Shown: positions 38,232 through 50,412 of the stretch, in pieces | Layout of the letters: each line of letters opens with the position of its first letter | Numbering within the stretch: position 1 is the stretch's first letter | DNA from: Antrodiella citrinella | Taxonomy: Eukaryota; Basidiomycota; Agaricomycetes; Polyporales; Steccherinaceae | DNA: 64,000 nt | NCBI GenBank assembly: GCA_004802725.1 | Contig: SGPM01000091.1 | Coordinates: forward strand, 1-64,000 | Direction: 5' to 3' | The notes under the pieces: generated by a model | Told to the model about the DNA's origin: nothing | The model's input: the letters and a program-made list of their open reading frames with translations, nothing else | Databases searched by the model: none | Position numbers and translations under genes: made by a program

Positions 38232-38607
38232 GATGGAAGATGAATGTGTTGAAAGGTGTCGGGGAAAAGAGAGAAAAGGCCAGATAAAGAAACTCAGGTT
38301 GGACTCAGGAGGTGGATGGAGGTGAAAGAGAAAAAGGAACGCGCGACGTAGACGCGTGGAAACCCAACTACGCCTCCGCTTCTCCGCCGTAATCCCCGTT
38401 TGCCGGCCGGTCCCGCATCTCCACGGAGGTTGCCTGCCGGCTCCCCGGAAGCCAGCCTACATTGTGTGTCGGCCGATTTCGGCCTACTTTCGGACACAGC
38501 GCGCTCTTATTAAAGTCAAGTTAAACTTCTACAGTCGTTAACCCTGGCTGCAGCTGCTGGGCAAGAAGGCACGCACCGCAGGCATTGGGAGTTCGACATC
38601 CTGCAAC
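38232..38607. promoter_or_regulatory. Divergent promoter region SUB2/DIC1
   Basis: These 376 bp lie between the start codons of two divergently transcribed genes. A purine-rich tract on the plus strand (38265-38340) corresponds to the pyrimidine-rich SUB2 leader. No further element is called. Confidence 0.35.
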
Positions 38608-40027
38608 ATGCCTGACACAAAATACCCTTTCTGGTGAGCTCGTCGTATCCTGTGTTTGTCTACCGAAGTGGTCCTGACGACAGGCTAATCAGGTTGGGAG
38701 GTCAGAATAACTTTCCGTGTCTACGTTGCTTGCTTGCTGACGCGGTCATGCTTGTGAAGGTGTGGGGGCTTCTGGTGAGTACAACAAGTACTATCTTAAT
38801 ACCAAAACTAATAGCACGCAATACGTAGCTGCTGCAGTATGCACGCATCCTCTAGATCTGACCAAAGTGTATGTGAGCATCCGGATGATCGTCCATGCCC
38901 TCGCGCTGACGACCATCTGTCCACAGTCGAATGCAGACACTTGCACATTCAGATGTTAAACCACCATCAATGTTCTCAGTCATTCGTTACTCGATCTCAC
39001 ATTCAGGCTTTCGGAGTCTGTACACCGGTCTTTCCGCCTCCATCTTCCGTCAGATGACCTACTCCTTGGTTCGTTTGGGAAGCTATGAGAATATTAAGGC
39101 AACCATCACCGAGAATGGTCCTGCATCCTCAGGTAAACTATTACTAGCTGCCATGCTCGCCGGTGCCCTGGGCGGTATTGCGGGAAATCCTGCCGGTACG
39201 TCTTGATTCCGCGATGTATTATGGCGGGAAAGTAATTTCGGTGCATAGACATACTGTTGGTGCGCATGACGAGCGATATCACGCGTCCGCCAGAGCAGCA
39301 GTATAGATATTCAAACGCGCTACATGGTCTCATCAGTCTCATTAAGAGCGAAGGTATCCAAGGCCTGATGAGGGGTCTCGGTACAAACACGGTCAGTCAC
39401 CACCAGGTGCTTCTGTCGTTCAGTGTCTCATACATTTTTCTAGACGCGAGCTGTTCTCATGAATGTGTGTCCCATTCAATCTCACGTGTCCGCATTATTG
39501 ACTAGTTATAGGGTTCGCAGGTCGGCTCGTAAGTCTATCTGTCCCAAATATGTGGGTCTTTCTTAGATGACCTTTGTTCGAACAGTTATGACTTTTTCAA
39601 AACAAACCTGTTGGCCAGACCGATTCCTCTGCTAAATTATCAGCTGCGCGACAACCTATACTGCCATGTCATTTCTAGCGTCCTTGCTGGGACCGTTGCG
39701 ACGAGTGGGTGCATTTTTTCCTACTGAATTTTATCTCGGGCCTGAACGAACGCTATGCAGCTGTCTGCGCACCAGCAGACGTTCTCAGGTCTCGAGTCAT
39801 GTCGGCATCAGGGAACGCTAGTCTAGTTGAGATCACCAGGGAGGCATTACAGAAGGAAGGACCTAGATTCCTTTTCAAAGGATGGACGCCAGCGTTTATT
39901 CGCCTTGCACCGAACACAGTACTCATGTTTGTGTTCTACGAGGTACGTAACGCCTTTGTATAGGAGACTCAGCGTTGACTGTCTGCTCTAGCAATTGAAG
40001 AAAGGCTGGCGTTCATTCCGCGCTTGA
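38608..40027 (+). CDS. DIC1: Mitochondrial dicarboxylate carrier
   Basis: Eleven exons give 291 residues, the normal size for a mitochondrial carrier: 38608-38633, 38693-38700, 38760-38774, 38829-38868, 38927-39195, 39249-39391, 39444-39464, 39512-39528, 39586-39704, 39761-39942 and 39992-40027. Three carrier repeats are present with their signatures: THPLDLTKVRMQ, GNPADILLVRM and CAPADVLRSRVM. RSLYTGLSASIFRQMTYSLVRLGSYE after the first repeat is typical of the dicarboxylate (malate/succinate-phosphate) subgroup. The start MPDTKYPFWLGG depends on an 8-nt exon and a 15-nt exon. Six transmembrane helices in the inner membrane are expected. Confidence 0.93.
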
Positions 40028-40655
40028 TGAACCACCGTGGTTGTCGCGAGGAATCCCATACGTGAGGGCGTGCAGTAGATCCCCATTTCAGAGGTGTGGA
40101 CTATGACTTTCTTTTCACTGGTTTCGTTGTGGGCTGTCTTTAGATGTCAACTCTAACTTACACCACCTGCAAAGTATGCTTGTCATCCTTAGACTACGAT
40201 CTATCATTATCCGACCACCTTCACATGTTTTCTCTGTCACCACACAATAGAAACTAGCAACCATTTCGCACATTTAAGTTATAACTTGACATACATGTAA
40301 TACCTATCCCTACTCAATGGATGTGCTCACTTTGAGTATTTGAGACGGTGGACCAGTTGTACCTGTGACGAGATCCTCGATGCACAAATACTTATGGCAT
40401 TCGGAGTGGAGATTCGGTTGCTATGAACTAGTATGAAGACATACATATAAGTTAGCGTACACCGGTAAGTAGTAGCAAATAACTATCTTGAACTTGCCAG
40501 TCGTTTCCGTTCGAATTCTCTCGAAAGTTTGCCAAACTTGAACTTGACCGTGACTCGCGTTGGGCGTCTACTGATCGACTGGTAGGACTTGGGGAAGTTA
40601 TAGCTCACGCTTCACGTTCACTTCTCTGAACTTGCTCTGGACCTTTTCGAACGCG
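40028..40655. other. Spacer between DIC1 and ROK1
   Basis: This is 628 bp of 3' flank plus the ROK1 promoter. No ORF, RNA or repeat worth calling was seen. Confidence 0.4.
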
Positions 40656-42776
40656 ATGGAAGCATTTCATCTGTTGACTCGCGGCGGAGCAACCTTCAAC
40701 AAGAAAAGATTTGAGAACGACGTACAACTCTTCAATGTGAGTTATGTTGGTTGAGCCTTGCACACTTTGTTCTAACGGAAGAAACAGAAGTCGAAAAAGC
40801 CAACGGCTGGTAGCAGAACTTCACAAGATTCGGAACTCCCTGCAGAGCTTGACTTCTTCAAGTACGCTCAAGCTGGTCCGTCGAAACGAAAAGCAGATCC
40901 AAAGAAAGGTCCGACCGCAAAGAGACAGAAGACTGAGGCGAGCGACTCCGAAGAGGAAGATGTGGAGCAGGCAGCGCCGCTCATGGGTGGACACCGTGTA
41001 ACAGTGAAGGGGAAAGACGTTCCAGAAGTTGCGGAAACTTTCAAAAGTCTCCAATCCAGGTATGACTTGAGCTCGCTGCTATTGAGCAATCTGGAGAAGA
41101 GCGGGTATCACCAGCCAACTGGAATTCAAGCGCATGGCATTCCAATATTACTAGAGGTGAGTTTCTCAACATCACGTTCCCTTTTATGTATCTATAACAT
41201 GTTTCCCGCAGGATCGTGACCTAGTCGCCATCTCGCCCACCGGTACCGGAAAGACGTTGTCCTACCTCTTACCCATCATGTCCTCGCTCTCTGCTCCCGC
41301 TTCGTCTTCCAAACAGGATACTGGAAAAGGTGTTCGCGCTCTTGTTCTCGCACCCACCCGAGAGTTATCACATCAAATCCATAACGAATGCCTGAAACTC
41401 GCTCAAGGGCGGAAATGGAAGATTGTTCTGTTCAGTAAAGCGACGGCCGGCAACTTGAACGACGAAAACGTACGGGACAAAGTAGGCGAGTCGATTTGAA
41501 CGAGACCATCTTTGTCCGTTTGCTGAATATCCGTGTAGATATCATTATCAGTACACCTCTGCGTCTAGTTGCAGCGATGCAGTCAAGTCAAGTAGCGTTG
41601 GACAAGTAAGTATACTGTTGCACTTACTAGTCTCAATCTGATGCGTTACTATAGTGTCCAACATATCGTTCTGGATGAAGCGGATCGCATGCTCGACTCA
41701 GAATTCCTGTTTCAAGTGCAAGAAGTCATCGCTGCATGCAGCCATTCTAACGTCCAGAAAGCTGTGTTCAGCGCGACACTACCGTCCGGCGTAGAAAAGA
41801 TTGCCCTGGATATGCTGGACAACCCTATACGACTAGTGGTTGGATTGAAGTGAGTCTCGATCGGTCGTCCTCAAGCACGAGTGATTCTGATGTTCCGATC
41901 CCCTGCAGGGATACTCCGCTCCCACTTATTGCTCAGTCGCTCAAGTACGTTGCCGATGACGCGTCCAAAGTGCCAACGCTTCTGCAGTACCTCTCTCAAC
42001 CATACAATCCACCTGTGCTTATATTTGTTTCGACACAAGACCGTGCGACGTCTTTGGCGGAGGAACTGATTATCAACGGAACTCAGAATGTAGATCATCT
42101 GCATGCAGGCATGACCAAGAAAGAGAGGGACGACGCGATCAGTAGGATGAGGCAAGGCCTCAGCTGGGTCATGGTATGCACAGAAGTCATGGCGCGAGGC
42201 ATGGATTTCAAGGGTGTGCGCGAGGTCATCAACTATGACTTTCCGCAGAGTGTACAAAGCTACGTCCATCGAATCGGTGAGCCTGTCCGTTCTGCGCTTG
42301 GACTGGCTACTGAGGGTCGATTTCAGGTCGCACTGGACGTATGGGTCGTGAGGGTAAAGCGGTCACTTTTTTCACTGATGAAGATGGTCCATTCTTGAAA
42401 ACGTATGTGACCCGTCCTTCGTATCCTCCGTTTCTGACCAATCATTTCCAGAATCGCGAATGTTCTACTACAATCTGGCTCATCTGTTCCAGAGTGGATG
42501 ACCAAGCTACCAAAGCCTTCGAAGATGAAACGCAAGCAGATGGGTAAGGTCAAGCGACCAGAGCATGTACAGGCAGCCCAGCGACTCGGACGCTCGGATG
42601 CCTTGAAGAAGAGGTACGTGCAAACTCCGTGTATTCCTCGTTGTGTGTTCTGATGTCGGATGATAACTTACAGGGACATGATTGCTGGGTCAAAGCGTAG
42701 AAAGGAGAAAGAGACGGAACCAGTCAGTGTTTTCAGCAGCGGGGCGCACGAGGGAGAGGAGGGTGACTCAAACTGA
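40656..42776 (+). CDS. ROK1: DEAD-box RNA helicase Rok1 (DDX52)
   Basis: The start MEAFHLLTRGGATFNKKRF is typical of the family. Further motifs are GYHQPTGIQAHGIPILLE (Q motif), SPTGTGKT (motif I), APTREL, STPLRL, DEAD in VLDEADRMLDSEF, SATLPSG, HAGMTKKERD, TEVMARGMDFKGV, NYDFP and, across an intron, HRIG|RTGREGKAVTFF. The C-terminus is Lys-rich (KPSKMKRKQMGKVKRP) and ends GEEGDSN. About eight introns are needed. Rok1 acts in 18S rRNA maturation, releasing snR30 and Rrp5 in yeast. A basic/acidic patch near residues 60-105 (KRKADPKKG, DSEEEDVEQ) fits nucleolar targeting. Confidence 0.93.
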
Positions 42777-43818
42777 CTCGACGAGATGCCTTGTTAGAGA
42801 TCCCTGGGATAGCTGACTGTATTCCCGTTTCCTGCCCCCTTGACTTAGTCTGATATTGCATGCAGGCTTCCAGCACATACGAGTGGCTCAGCCATGAAGG
42901 ATACATACGCATATGCGAGTCCATCCGATCGCATCTCCTCGTCGCCAAAAATCAAAACCATCGACCCAGCGCGCCGTGATCGAGATATATCAAGCATCCG
43001 ATTTCATGTTCTGGGCCGAAGTAGTGCTTTGTCCAGTTTATTCATTATCGGAAGCGCAGCTGTGCAACACTCGTGAGCGTATGGGAATATAGCCCTGCTT
43101 TATTACCACATCATGGTCTCCTCGGTTTGTCCGGTCATGATGTGCTACTCAGAAGAGGCCGGCAACAGTTTGGTCTGATTTCTTCCGGTCCTCGTGTAAG
43201 TAATATCTCACTACATCAATCATTCTAGGACTTTTGGGCTACTCTTAGGAATGCGTTACATTGCGGGGAATCTTGAGTGTCGTTCGAGAGATGACTTCCA
43301 GTGCACGAATTTCGCAGTACGTCTTTTTCTCTCATGGAGGATTTGCGATTGACCGCGTCCGGAAGGCAGCGGTGGTGAACAATAAATTGTAGACCAATGG
43401 GTCGAGTCAAGGTCAAGCACCGCTGAGCGCTTAGTCGTAAGTGATTCCCGACCACGCAATCTGCCGCGGAGGGTCTGTTTGAGCCACTCCTAGATCTGGA
43501 TAAAAAGTCAGACATGGTTTTGTCTCCAATGCTCAGGCCCGTCACGCTTCTGCTCAAATGAAGGCCGATGCTCTGGCAACCGTTCTCAAACCGCCTCATG
43601 GAAGCCACGAAGTGATAATAAAGCAGGGCTAAAGGCCCACACTCATAATCCAGTTTGGGATACGCTTTGGATACGGTATGGATACTGATTATGTGTGCAT
43701 CTTCCGTTGCATTCAAAAGCCGTGGTCGAGCATGAGGGGGGCAGAACAAAGGCTTTCCCCGCTCTTGCTCGAACTCGCCTCTACACACTGTTGAGCGTTG
43801 ACCTTCTCCACATTCACC
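42777..43818. other. Intergenic region with a short inverted repeat
   Basis: This is 1 kb upstream of the HMG-box gene. It contains an imperfect inverted repeat: 16 identical bases starting near 43093 recur in reverse complement near 43615-43630, with weaker similarity continuing inward for about a dozen bases. A few close copies of GGATAC occur at about 43658-43685. The long minus-strand frame 43788-43225 has no family signature and is probably chance. Confidence 0.35.
43093..43630. repeat. Imperfect inverted repeat pair about 0.5 kb apart
   Basis: The left arm begins tagccctgctttatta at about 43093. The right arm carries its exact reverse complement at about 43615-43630. Similarity fades after roughly 28 bases. 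Both arms can encode ALLYYH in their own orientation, so they could be inverted copies of a short coding fragment. I see no target-site duplication or transposase. Confidence 0.4.
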
Positions 43819-45286
43819 ATGCCAGCCATCCGTAACCTGGACATTCGTCGTTCTCGCCGTCTCTCTAGGCTGCCACCTCGTGCTGAAATCAGTGAGTTGT
43901 GATGATTACCTTTGCATTGACCTGTAGCTGAGACACACTAGGCAACGAAGACTACGATGCGGACGAGATCCAGCTTCTCTGTGCAGCGAATGAGCGTCCA
44001 GCCGCTGGTTCTGAACAACTTTCTTCTTCCCTCGCGGCAGATCTGCCAGCTATCGACACTTCAGAAATTTCCACTACTGCTCCTCCATCACCAGCATTTC
44101 TTGCTCTTCAGTCGTCTTCTCATTCGCGCAAGAAGAACCCCGATCGCGTTCCCCGTCCGGCCAACGCATTCATGTGCTACCGTTCCGCCTTTTGCTTGAA
44201 GGAGAAGCAGAAGGTGGACGCCGAACGCGATCACCGCAGGATCAGCTGCATCGCGGCCCAGAAGTGGCGCGGCCTCTCAGAGAAGCAGCGTGCTCCTTAC
44301 AAGCTTCTCGCCGAAGAAGTCAAACGTCGTCACGCCGAGAAGTATCCTGGGTACAAGTTTTCGCCGGGGTATAAGAAGGCGAGGGCGACGGTCACTGTCA
44401 GATCTGACCGCCGGAACCCATGCAAGCCGGAGCTTGTGTCTCCACTGCTGGAGGTTGAAAGCGTTGAGCCTGAGCGCGTGGAACGTGTTATCAAGGAGGA
44501 GATGGACGTGGACTTCTTTGCAGCTCCTGTTCTCCAGTCTTTGCGCCCAGCAGCGAGACAGCGTAAGGGGCGCAAGCAACCTTACAAGCCGCGTCGTGTT
44601 CCCAAGGCCAAGGCCTATCCTCCCAATCCAGTCATTTACGAGCCCGTCTTTACCATCAACCAGGCTATGCCTACCCTCGACCAGGAAGAGCTCATCGTGG
44701 ACCCCACCGTCAGCCTGGCGGAATCTACTGTGGATCAAGCGGAAGTCGACTACGTTCCGACACATGAGATCCCTCCATTGGACCTCAACTCGTCGGGAAG
44801 AGAGCCCAAGGTATGTCGACAGACTATCTCTTGATGCTGTCATGCTGATTGTACTACCCTCCACAGACAGAGTTGAAGCTAGAGCCCACGTTTCCGGGAA
44901 AAAGCAATGCGTACTACCACGCCGGATTCATGAGCAAGAAGTTCATGCCAGGACCTTCCACCATGCTTTCTCGATCCGACGAGCGCCCCGACGTGATGCT
45001 GTCTCCTCAACCCCCATGGTACGCTTCGCCCCTTCTCGACCCATCCCATCCCGACGTCGCGTCGTCTCCCCAGTCTTCCTGGTATTCTTCGCCTGGAACG
45101 CCTGTATTCACCAACCTCGATCCATTCTCCACACTGCCGAGAGCCTTTGGTGAAGGAGACGACGACGAGTACACCCAAATGAGGTACCAGCTGCTCTGTG
45201 GCGGTCGATCTCACGACGCCGTCGACCCTTTGGACACCTCCGGCGGCGAGTTCAGCGAGTGGCTGGTTGATCCTGCGGACTTGTAA
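43819..45286 (+). CDS. HMG-box (MATA_HMG-type) transcription factor
   Basis: Exons 43819-43891, 43942-44810 and 44867-45286 give 453 residues. The HMG box starts about residue 115 with DRVPRPANAFMCYRSAF and continues through ISCIAAQKWRGLSEKQRAPYKLLAEEVKRRHAEKYPGYKFSP, including the wedge and the Trp, Lys and Tyr core. The spacing fits the fungal MATA_HMG class, sequence-specific minor-groove binders. Outside the box there are basic stretches (RQRKGRKQPYKPRRVPKAK) and a Pro/Ser/Asp-rich C-terminal region (SPQPPWYASP, SSPQSSWYSSP) that could be an activation domain. In basidiomycetes such factors act in mating, mushroom development or stress; there are no mating-locus genes nearby. The target is unknown. 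Confidence 0.88.
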
Positions 45287-45556
45287 ACGTTGAACGTTGA
45301 GGAGTCTCCATCTTCCGATCATGTTCCCCATTTCATGCTATCGACCCACTTTGATATTCGTTTTCATTTTCTCACAAGTAGCTTTCCATCATCCGTCTAT
45401 CTTGCCGTCTCCAATCAACACCACTACTCATAACGTCCTGTGTCCTCTGTACAATGCGTCTTCTCAAGGTGTAGCCCAATTTATTGACATGTACTGTATG
45501 CTGTATGTCTGACACTAGAACCAAATCAACAAACTAAGTTATTGCTCGTTCGAACG

Positions 45557-47770
45557 TCATGTCGTGTCGTCACTTGTCTTCGCTTTCTTTGGTACGTGGG
45601 ATGAATCCGCGCCGCCACCCCGTTTCGTCTTGACTTTTGGCTGACGTGCGCTGCTAGAGGGTGCGGAGGATACCACGATAGTACCGGAGGCCTGCTCAGC
45701 ACACAACCATTCTTCGCACTCAGCCTTTGTGCCGTGTGGATGCTCCAGCTCCCAGACAGTCACTCGAGAGAGCACGTCGGTCATCCAAGGGCCTGGCCTC
45801 TCTGCGTTGAGAATTCGGACTACCTCGTGACCCTGGAGAAAATGTAAGCGGTATGTGGCATGTCTCATGGGAAAACTCACGTCGAGGATGGTCTTCGCTT
45901 CAACTGTTGAGAGTAGGTCTAGTGCTTCCGCGCGCGAAACGAACGCGTTATACGCGTCAACACGGCCGACAGCTTTCTCGACTGTAGAGAGTGCACGAAT
46001 TCAGATCAGTATTCGTTCCCGTCGCCAGAGAAATATACACACCGTCGAAATTGTCTGTCTGAGGATCCCACAGAGGTACAAGTTCACATACCAAAGAGAA
46101 CAGGAGCGAGGAGGACCAGTGTGAGCCAGTATGAGGATTGTGAACACGCTTGTCCTTTAGTAGCAGACCTATGGGCGCGACATACTCAGCAGCTGACGAC
46201 TAGAGATAAAGGTTGTTCGTACCTATTGACACTCTCTCTCTTTGTGATCCTATGTGTGCCTCAATGGTCGGTGGTAGAAGGTCTGCACCAGCGAACAAGA
46301 TGGGTATACCGTCCAGGTAGTGGTTTTGTGACCCGAGCTTCGTGCTCTCTCGAATTGCGGCGTCCACTGCCGGCAGTATCTTCTTCTTCCTGTCCTGATA
46401 TGTGATGCCATGGAATGGGCGTAGGGCGCACGCAAGGTAGAGCCTTGCTCGGGCTCCTTTTTCCGAGATAGCACCCTTCAGGAGAGGGTGGAGAGGAGGT
46501 AGCGAGTCACTGGATGTTTCCGTCAAGACATGGAGGATTGAGGCTGCTGCAAATGCAATATGTGATGGTGCTGGAGGGGAGGACAGTTCTGTGGTCACGG
46601 TGTTCGGAATGTGGAATATCGCATCGTAGAGGGATAGATCGTGTATCAAACGAACAGCTCGGAGGGGATCGCGACCTAACGCGAATAACTTAGTATTGAT
46701 CGTTGAATGGTATTCTATACTCACCTTTCATCATTTTGTCAATTTCTTCGCCAACACGCTCTCTGCTTATTTTGTGTCTCAAAGCATCCTGAAATCAAAT
46801 GGTAAGCTCTTGAACATACGTGATGGGACGCCGACTGACTTGAATTTCTGGATCTTTCATGGATGTCTCCAATAACGACTCCAACTCGAAGCCAAACCTG
46901 CTAGCAAAGCGGATGCATCTGAGGACCCTGAGTGGATCGTCCATGAACGTCTCTCTTGGGGGCAACGGCGTCCGTATAACTCCAGCTTTGAGATCTGTCA
47001 TGCCCTACTATATCAATTGAGCGGAGTCGACAGATACGAAGCATGCGCCGCGTGCCTTCTGAGTAAAATCCTCGACCAATCGCGAATGCACATTATAGAA
47101 AAGAGAATTGATTGTAATGTCTCGCCGCAATGCATCTTGCAATGGTGTCCCAAATGCCTATCAATTCGCAGAAGAACCAGTCAATTCGTTTGAGCGTGAG
47201 TAGAGTATGTCCAGTACTTACGACTTGCGTTGGTATGCGACTGTCTTCTGCGTACTCCTCGGACCGTAGGTTCACAAAGTCCAGCTCCAAACCAAGGATA
47301 GTTGTTCGAGCGGTTTCAAGATGCTTTGAACGGTCAGGGTTGCTTTCAATCTTGGCTATCTTTTCGACTTCGATCTTCTTGACGTTGGCACAGAACTCGA
47401 CAAGATTCTCAGCGAACGGCATGCCCATTATCGAGTCAAGTGCAATATCAATATCATTACTAGGAGATCCCAACAACTGGTGGATACATGATCGTCATGA
47501 GATATAGCCCAGACGAGGAGACGATACGTAGATATTGACCTTGTCCCTCACCCAACCACCTGCTACCCTACAGGTCGTCTCTGAGCCCTTCGCGGTCTTC
47601 ATCCACTGAGAGCACTCGTCCAGTAGAGTGCAGAGATCACTCTCGACATCCGTGAGCTGTACGTGAGCATTGTCGGGGAGATATATCCTCGAGTGCGTCC
47701 TGGCTTGGAACGATATGGTACGAGCCATGATGGAGATGTGCCGTCTGGATATGAAACGACGGATGAGCAT
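45557..47770 (-). CDS. CCA1: CCA-adding enzyme, tRNA nucleotidyltransferase
   Basis: Class II polymerase-beta-type head: RVAGGWVRDKLLGSPSNDIDIAL (47560-47440) carries the GG motif and the metal-binding D-x-D. RRDITINSLFYN, VEDFTQKG, DDPLRVLRCIRFASRFGF and GEEIDKMM follow in the expected order. The C-terminal body runs to a Lys-rich tail (KVKTKRGGGADSS, VPKKAKTSDDTT) that looks like a nuclear signal. The enzyme adds CCA to tRNA 3' ends. The first ATG (47770) opens MLIRRFISRRHISIM, an Arg-rich presequence without acidic residues. A second ATG in frame (47728) would give a cytosolic/nuclear form, as is known for yeast CCA1. The gene is divergent from VAC8 with about 220 bp between start codons. 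Confidence 0.94.
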
Positions 47771-47991
47771 GGACCTCGACTCTACCAGGTGAGTTAAGAA
47801 ATTCTTGAGGTGAGACGAACCGAACCGTTCGGAACTTGCCGTGAACTCATGTTTAATGCTTCTCCGCCTGTGTCTGCTACTCTACTCCTTCTTGCGTTTC
47901 TCCTCCTCGTCGCCCATTCTCCTGCCTCCTACACACAAAAGTGTTACGTTCTGTTCACTACTCTTGGCGATTTTGTGATTAGTGCAGAGGA

Positions 47992-50412
47992 ATGGGTGCC
48001 GTTTCTAGTTGCTGCGACTCTTGCTGTGCGTCGTCTTTAACCAACTCTGTTGGTGCACTCTACTAATCATATTTTGTTGCTTCACGCGCAGTCTCATCGC
48101 GGAGGTCTCAATCTTATGAGCCTCTGCTCCTGGAGAATGAACGGGAAGCTGTCGCTGATCTGCTCCAATACCTGGAGAGTACGTGCTCTCCGACCTGTTG
48201 TTCCTTACAGCCTCGTTGACGTTTTTGCATTCAGATCGAACGCAAACCAACTTTTTCGAGGGAGATCCACTTTCCGCATTGACCACACTCTCCTTTTCTG
48301 ACAACGTAGACCTACAACGGAGTGCTGCCTTAGCTTTTGCCGAGATTACGGAGAAGGAAGTGCGCCAAGTTGGCCGTGACACACTCGACCCCATCCTCTT
48401 CTTACTCAGCAGTCATGATACCGAGGTACAGCGAGCGGCGAGTGCTGCGCTAGGGAACTTGGCCGTGAACAGTGCGCAGTTTTTGGTCAATTTCCTGTTT
48501 GTCCAACTAATTCAACGTTGTCTAGCCGACAATAAACTCCTCATCGTGAAACTCGGCGGTCTTGAACCACTCATCCGCCAAATGCTGAGTCCAAATGTCG
48601 AAGTGCAATGCAATGCAGTCGGTTGTGTGACTAACTTGGCAACACACGGTCAGTAGTCTCGTGTTCATGTGCGAGTGTTGAACTCATGGTAGTCTGTCCT
48701 CCAGACGATAACAAGACGAAGATCGCCAAGTCGGGTGCTCTCGTGCCTTTGACACGCCTTGCGCGGTCGAAAGACATGCGTGTCCAGCGTAATGCTACAG
48801 GTGCCCTCCTCAACATGACCCACTCTGGTAAGTTGACTTTCACTCTATCTTATTCGCGCACTCAATATTCTGCTTAGACGACAACAGGCAACAGCTCGTG
48901 AATGCTGGTGCCATTCCTGTACTTGTTAGCCTATTGACTTCATCCGACACCGACGTTCAGTATTACTGCACAACGGCACTCAGCAATATTGCTGTAGACG
49001 GTACGTATTGTCAATTCAGATTCCAGTTCTGTCACTAACAATTCTTCTCTCACAGGTGTCAATCGTAAGAAGCTGGCGCAGAGCGAACCTAAGCTTGTCA
49101 CCAGCCTCGTTCATCTCATGGACAGCCCAAGTCTGAAGGTCCAATGTCAAGCTGCCTTGGCGCTGCGTAATCTGGCTAGCGATGGTGCGTGACTAAAACA
49201 TGCCTTGTCCGCCATTCTTCCCGACTAATTCATGCTACAGAGAAGTATCAACTTGAGATTGTCAAAGCTGATGGACTGCAATCACTTTTGCGACTTCTGC
49301 AGTCCGCGTACCTCCCGCTCATCTTGTCCTCCGCCGCTTGTGTTCGGAACGTCTCCATACATCCCCAGAACGAGTCCCCGATCATCGAGTCTGGGTTCCT
49401 TCAACCCCTCATCAACCTTCTGTCATTTAAAGACAACGAGGAAGTTCAGTGTCACGCGATCTCCACCCTCCGCAATCTCGCGGCGAGCTCGGAGAAGAAC
49501 AAGCAGGCGATTGTTAAAGCGGGTGCTGTGCAGAGTATCAAGGAGTTGGTACTGGATGTCCCTATGAACGTACAGAGTGAGATGACAGCGTGCGTGGCGG
49601 TATTGGCCTTGAGTGGTAAGTACGCTCGACTTATGGAAGTGTGATGTGTATGCTGATTCTATACAGATGAGCTCAAGGGTCAATTGCTAGAGATGGGTGT
49701 GTGCGAGGTCCTCATACCTCTAACCAACTCACACAGTTCCGAAGTACAAGGCAACAGTGCTGCTGCTTTGGGCAACCTGTCCTCCAAGGGTGCGTAATTC
49801 GTTTGTCTTCCCACGATCTTTCACTCATCTTGTGGTATATAGACGGTCGAACAACAAACGACGACTACTCTGCGTTCAACGATGTCTGGGATAAGCCGGA
49901 GGGTGGCATGCATCAGTATCTGTATCGCTTCTTGACCAGCGCCGACGCTACATTCCAACACATCGCTGTATGGACCATTGTTCAACTACTAGAGTCATCG
50001 GGTGAGTGACGTGGCGATTTAAGCATAATCTATTGCTGATCTTTGACGTCGATTAGATCCTCAACTCACGAGCAACATTCGCAGCTCCCCCATTCTCATC
50101 CCCAATATCCGTCAACTTGCGAAGACACGGACGTCAACTCCGACATCTTCCGCCGGCGGCACGCCTCGGTCACATCGGTCACAGAGTCAATCGTATCAGG
50201 AGACTGAGACGGGCGATGGTCAGGGAGAAATTCAGCTGCTTGCTCGTCGGATCTTGGAGTTGACAGATCACGATGGTGACGGTTCTATGACCCCTAGCGC
50301 AGCGGCGTCTCAAATTCATCCCGGTACTTCGGTCGGAACGGAGAGCATACGAGATCACGAGGAGCTGAGGAAGAGTGTTAGAGAAGCATTTGCAGGGAGC
50401 TCTGGACACTAG
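47992..50412 (+). CDS. VAC8: Vacuolar armadillo-repeat protein Vac8
   Basis: The first exon (47992-48025) encodes [11 protein letters not shown]. Gly2 is positioned for N-myristoylation, and nearby cysteines can be palmitoylated, as in yeast Vac8. The second exon continues [28 protein letters not shown], then [41 protein letters not shown] series of armadillo repeats follows, recognisable by [62 protein letters not shown] and [12 protein letters not shown], often one repeat per exon. A Ser/Thr-rich C-terminal tail ends GSSGH. Vac8 works on the vacuole membrane in inheritance, nucleus-vacuole junctions and autophagy. Donor T|gtgcgt in exon 1 was chosen because it keeps frame. Confidence 0.95.

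Noticed and set aside
43225..43788. 187-codon minus-strand frame as a real gene
   Set aside because: No signature and it spans the inverted-repeat arm; likely chance.
43819..45286. Mating-type (MAT) locus
   Set aside because: The HMG box is MATA_HMG-like, but no homeodomain pair, pheromone, receptor or MIP gene is nearby; such HMG genes are numerous in basidiomycetes.
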